64,000 nucleotides of DNA, from contig JANQFG010000211.1 of assembly GCA_028277985.1 (NCBI GenBank), positions 56,621 to 120,620 on the forward strand. Reading direction: 5' to 3'. This DNA is from a bacterium. Its GTDB lineage: Bacteria > Desulfobacterota > DSWW01. The notes beneath the pieces were generated by a model. It saw nothing but the letters and a program-made list of their open reading frames with translations. It ran no database searches and had not been told where the DNA came from. This document shows positions 61,569 through 64,000 of this stretch, one piece after another. The translations under genes were made by a program, and so were the position numbers. Positions within the stretch are counted from its first letter, which is position 1, and every line of letters starts with the position of its first letter.

Positions 61569-63434
61569 ATGAGCATTTCAAAGATGACAGGCCGAGAGCG
61601 TGCGTTTGCGGCGGTCACACGTGAGACCCTGCCCGACCAGCTTCCCGTGAATCCAGTACTGCAGGTACGCGGCATACGCGAAGGCGGCCTGCGGGTGGAC
61701 GAGGTCATCCACGACGGAGAAGCCGTCGCCATGGCCAAGATCAAAGCCCATCAGAAGTTCGGCGGGGACGTGGTCCTCGCCGGATTGGATATCCTGATGC
61801 CGGTGGAAAATCTGGGCGCAAAGCTGGAGTATTTGCCCTATGCGCAGCCATCCCTGGTGGAGCATCCCGCACCCACGCGGGAGGCCTTTTACCGGCTGAA
61901 GGACGCCTACGAATCCAGGGGCTTCGATCCGGAGAAGGGTCGCATGCGGGGTGTGCAGAATGAGTTGCAGACCTACATCAAACTGGGGTGGAAAGACACC
62001 CATGTGCTCGGCACCAACATCTGCGGTCCCGTCACGACCGCACAGATGGTGACCGGGACTGACGAGTTCTTCACGTACCTGGCCGAGGACCCGGGTCTGG
62101 CGCATCAGATCATCGAGCTCTCCCTCGACTGCATCATGAACATCTGTACGATGATGGTCGAGGCGGGCGTGGACGTCATCAACATCCCGGATCCTTTCTG
62201 CTCCTGCGACATCCTCCCACCGGACCTTTTCCGTGAGTTCGCGCTGCCGTACCAGAAGCGACTTTTTGCCCACATCTCGGCCACAGGCGGGGTGCCCTTC
62301 AGCCACATCTGCACGTACACCGAGCCCATTTGGGAGGACATCGTGGAGAGTGGCGCCGTCTGCCTGAACGGCGACCTGTACCCCAGCGCGGACGTGGCCA
62401 AGAAAGCCATCGGAGACCGCATTGCGCTGATGGGCACACTCAGCCCGTACTCGACCCTGACCCACGGCACACCCGAGGATGTCGCCAACGAGGTCAAGAA
62501 GCTGGCGGCGGAGGTCGGTGTAGACGGAGGGTTCATTTGCATGCCCGGTTGTGACATCGACTGGACCGTTCCGGACGAGAACCTCCATGCGCTGATTCAG
62601 ACCTGCGCCTCCATTCGGTACCCCATCGATGTGGAGGCCCTTGGGGACCTGAGCAAGGTGTATCTGCCAGGTCAACCGGGGCATCCGGGACGCCGAGCCG
62701 TCTCCACGGAGGCCGATCCTCTGGTCCAGATGGGTATCGGCAGGGCTCCGGCCGCCGAACGCTCCCCAGAGGAGCAGTTGCTCTTCGATCTGGCGAGCGC
62801 CATCTTGGACAGCGAAGGTGAACGAGCGGTGGCGCTGACGAGGGACGGCCTGGAGATGGGCCTCACGCCACAACGTCTCATCTTCGACGGGCTCTCCCTG
62901 GGCATGCGCATGGCCGGGGACCTGTACGAACGCAATCAGAGATTCATCACGGACATGCTCAAGTCAGCCAAGGCCATGGAAAAGGCCATGCCGCTGCTCA
63001 CGCCACTGATCGAAAAGCAAAGCGACGCCGAGGGCGCCGAGGCCCCCAAGACCGTGGTCATGGGTCTGGTCCGAGGCAACGCGCAAGACATTGGAAAGAA
63101 CCTCGTCGTGCTGATGCTCAAGGCCAACGGCTACCGCGTGGTGGACCTAGGGAAAAATGTGCGACCCAAGCAATTCGTTCAGGCGGCCGAGCAGCACGAT
63201 GCGATCGCTGTGGGCATGTCGGTGATGACCAACTCGTCGGTGGTCTATGCCGAGGAGACCGCAGTCGCCCTCAAGGAGGGAGGCAATGGTACGAAGCGCC
63301 TGGTCATGATCGGTGGCGCAGGCGTGAACGAGGAAATCGCCAAGCGAATCGGCGCCAAGTACGGTGTCGACGCCAACGCGGCCGTCGGGCTGGTGGATGG
63401 TCACCTGGCGAGAGCCAAGTCGGCTGCGGCATGA
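61569..63434 (+). CDS. UroD-like (MtaA/MtbA-type) methyltransferase fused to a corrinoid-binding domain lacking the axial His
   Basis: 621 residues from ATG 61569 (GAGAGG upstream; longer in-frame starts give a poor N-terminus). Residues ~1-370 are the UroD/MtaA-type domain with zinc ligands His246 and Cys248 in PFSHICTY and a distal cysteine (Cys324 or Cys328, FICMPGCDIDW). Residues ~395-490 are the helical B12-binding cap (LSLGMRMAGDLYERNQRFIT). Residues ~495-615 are the Rossmann B12 domain. The canonical D-x-H-x-x-G becomes RGNAQDIGKN, so the axial histidine is Gln506. MIGGAGV (GG) is kept. It would pass a methyl group from the corrinoid to a thiol or other carrier. The 126-nt gap before it has no gene. 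Confidence 0.87.
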   Translation: MSISKMTGRERAFAAVTRETLPDQLPVNPVLQVRGIREGGLRVDEVIHDGEAVAMAKIKAHQKFGGDVVLAGLDILMPVENLGAKLEYLPYAQPSLVEHPAPTREAFYRLKDAYESRGFDPEKGRMRGVQNELQTYIKLGWKDTHVLGTNICGPVTTAQMVTGTDEFFTYLAEDPGLAHQIIELSLDCIMNICTMMVEAGVDVINIPDPFCSCDILPPDLFREFALPYQKRLFAHISATGGVPFSHICTYTEPIWEDIVESGAVCLNGDLYPSADVAKKAIGDRIALMGTLSPYSTLTHGTPEDVANEVKKLAAEVGVDGGFICMPGCDIDWTVPDENLHALIQTCASIRYPIDVEALGDLSKVYLPGQPGHPGRRAVSTEADPLVQMGIGRAPAAERSPEEQLLFDLASAILDSEGERAVALTRDGLEMGLTPQRLIFDGLSLGMRMAGDLYERNQRFITDMLKSAKAMEKAMPLLTPLIEKQSDAEGAEAPKTVVMGLVRGNAQDIGKNLVVLMLKANGYRVVDLGKNVRPKQFVQAAEQHDAIAVGMSVMTNSSVVYAEETAVALKEGGNGTKRLVMIGGAGVNEEIAKRIGAKYGVDANAAVGLVDGHLARAKSAAA

Positions 63435-63480
63435 CCGTCCGGCGCCACGCGAACCCTTAGCTCAGCCCATGAGGTTCTTG

Positions 63481-63798
63481 ATGCCGATCTATGAGTTTCA
63501 ATGTGATGCGTGCGCGGCCATCACGGATGTCCTGGTCGACCGAAGCAAGAAAGAGCACCTACGGCCAGCCTGCCCGCTTTGCGGAGGTGTGATGATCGCC
63601 TCGGAGGTGTCTAGGTTCTGCGTATTGACGAGCCCCTGCGGTTTGTCGCGCGAGCGACAGCGACACAATTCGCGTGGTACAGAATCATGCAGTCACACCA
63701 CCACGTGCGGATGTGCGGTGCGGAGGCGTCGCCCGAATCCGCTTCAGAAGCAGATCGACGCGGCTTTGCAGCACGGCCAAGAGAGCAAGGCAAGGTGA
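63481..63798 (+). CDS. FmdB-like zinc-ribbon protein
   Basis: 105 residues. MPIYEFQCDAC ... RPACPLCGGVMIASEVSRF is the FmdB regulatory-protein-type zinc ribbon (CxxC...CxxC) found with many formylmethanofuran, formamidase and methyltransferase genes. I take ATG 63481 because FmdB proteins start MPxYxY/F; ATG 63469 would add four residues. The C-terminal half (CSHTTTCGCAVRRRRPN) is Cys/Arg-rich and unlike the family, perhaps another metal site. Follows the fused methyltransferase gene by 46 nt and probably ends the operon. Function unknown. Confidence 0.75.
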   Translation: MPIYEFQCDACAAITDVLVDRSKKEHLRPACPLCGGVMIASEVSRFCVLTSPCGLSRERQRHNSRGTESCSHTTTCGCAVRRRRPNPLQKQIDAALQHGQESKAR

Positions 63799-63841
63799 AG
63801 CCGGTCATCCCATTCTCCCGATAGAAGGTCTTCGGGTCAGA

Positions 63842-64000
63842 CTACGGCTTCTTCGCCAGGATGCCGAGCTTATACATGCGGGCGCGCAGAGTGCTCGGGT
63901 TCACATGGAGCAGTTCTGCAGCGCCGCCGGAGCCATGAATCTTGCCGCCCGTCTTGTCGAGCACCCGCCGGATGTGCTCCGCGACCACGACATCCAGCGC
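63842..64000 (-). CDS. Sigma-54-dependent activator, C-terminal HTH (partial)
   Basis: Only the last ~52 codons are in the window: ALDVVVAEHIRRVLDKTGGK, then GSGGAAELLHVNPSTLRARM and YKLGILAKKP, a Fis-type HTH at the end of a sigma-54 enhancer-binding protein. It matches the HTH of the activator at 12169 (GAAEILGINPSTLRHRMRKL) closely. It converges with the methyltransferase operon and is a strong candidate for its activator via sites at 59284 and 59307 (inference). N-terminal sensor unknown. Confidence 0.85.
   Translation of the reverse strand, partial: ALDVVVAEHIRRVLDKTGGKIHGSGGAAELLHVNPSTLRARMYKLGILAKKP

Noticed and set aside
1..64000. CRISPR arrays, rRNA genes, phage structural genes
   Set aside because: No regularly spaced repeats, rRNA-like sequence or phage modules were seen; YD repeats in the giant gene are protein-level repeats.

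Overview
The window looks like a chromosomal piece of a moderately high-GC, strictly anaerobic Gram-negative bacterium, most likely a Desulfobacterota (deltaproteobacterial) sulfate- or sulfur-metabolising lineage. This rests on gene content only: an orphan DsrP/NrfD-type quinol oxidoreductase, a glycyl radical enzyme, a tungsten-type aldehyde:ferredoxin oxidoreductase, corrinoid methyltransferase genes, sigma-54 activators, MopE-type metal-binding repeats, and REP/RAYT-type repeats. No rRNA or intact tRNA is present to fix the taxonomy.

Layout. 1-2.56 kb (minus): SRPBCC-SDR fusion, HMG-CoA lyase and a TetR regulator in one operon. They are divergent from a 2.7-7.3 kb plus-strand operon (DsrP-like membrane protein, glycyl radical enzyme, (R)-selective-type class IV aminotransferase); the shared intergenic region has a near-consensus promoter and two matching operator-like palindromes. 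7.5-9.9 kb: small lipoprotein, radical SAM protein and Lgt-like membrane protein, interrupted by a 29-bp-arm REP hairpin. 9.9-20.6 kb: DUF547 protein, ATC-hydrolase-like protein, small unknown protein, GAF-sigma54 activator, aldehyde ferredoxin oxidoreductase, penicillin-acylase-family lipoprotein, acetoacetate-decarboxylase-family protein, hotdog thioesterase. 21.1-35.3 kb: one giant (about 4,730 aa) secreted mosaic protein (dockerin, PASTA, PKD, cadherin-like, CARDB, FG-GAP, LamG, YD/RHS) with an RHS core and a variable tip. 35.3-37.4 kb: RAYT remnant and a beta-helix/MopE/C-terminal-anchor protein.

37.6-49 kb is the highlight. A SorC-type regulator lies divergent from a ten-gene, tightly packed operon that encodes two kinds of protein-tagging machinery together. 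One is a eukaryote-like set: RING-finger protein, E1, E2, ubiquitin-like protein and JAB/JAMM peptidase, plus an unknown two-repeat protein. The other is a Pup-like set: Mpa/ARC-like AAA+ ATPase, Dop-like protein, Pup/UBact-like protein ending GGE, and PafA-like ligase. Several start codons overlap the preceding stops, so the two sets are probably co-expressed and may act in one pathway. No 20S proteasome gene is visible here.

49-54.5 kb: a second beta-helix/MopE/C-terminal-anchor protein, a membrane protein, a VWA-domain secreted protein and a small secreted protein. 54.6-58.6 kb: a small lower-GC segment (alpha/beta hydrolase, AraC regulator, PPM1-type methyltransferase) bounded by two ~83% identical tRNA-3'-end-derived att-like repeats, with a transposase remnant inside. 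58.6-59.2 kb: BrnT-like toxin and CopG-like antitoxin. 59.3-63.8 kb: a sigma-54-type promoter with upstream activator sites drives a corrinoid methyltransferase operon (small membrane peptide, FNT-family channel, second small membrane peptide, MtrH-like methyltransferase, fused UroD-B12-binding protein, FmdB-like zinc ribbon). The window ends in the C-terminus of another sigma-54 activator. The same palindromic site (YGTC-TAT-TGACA) lies upstream of both the 12.2 kb activator and the 59.4 kb operon.
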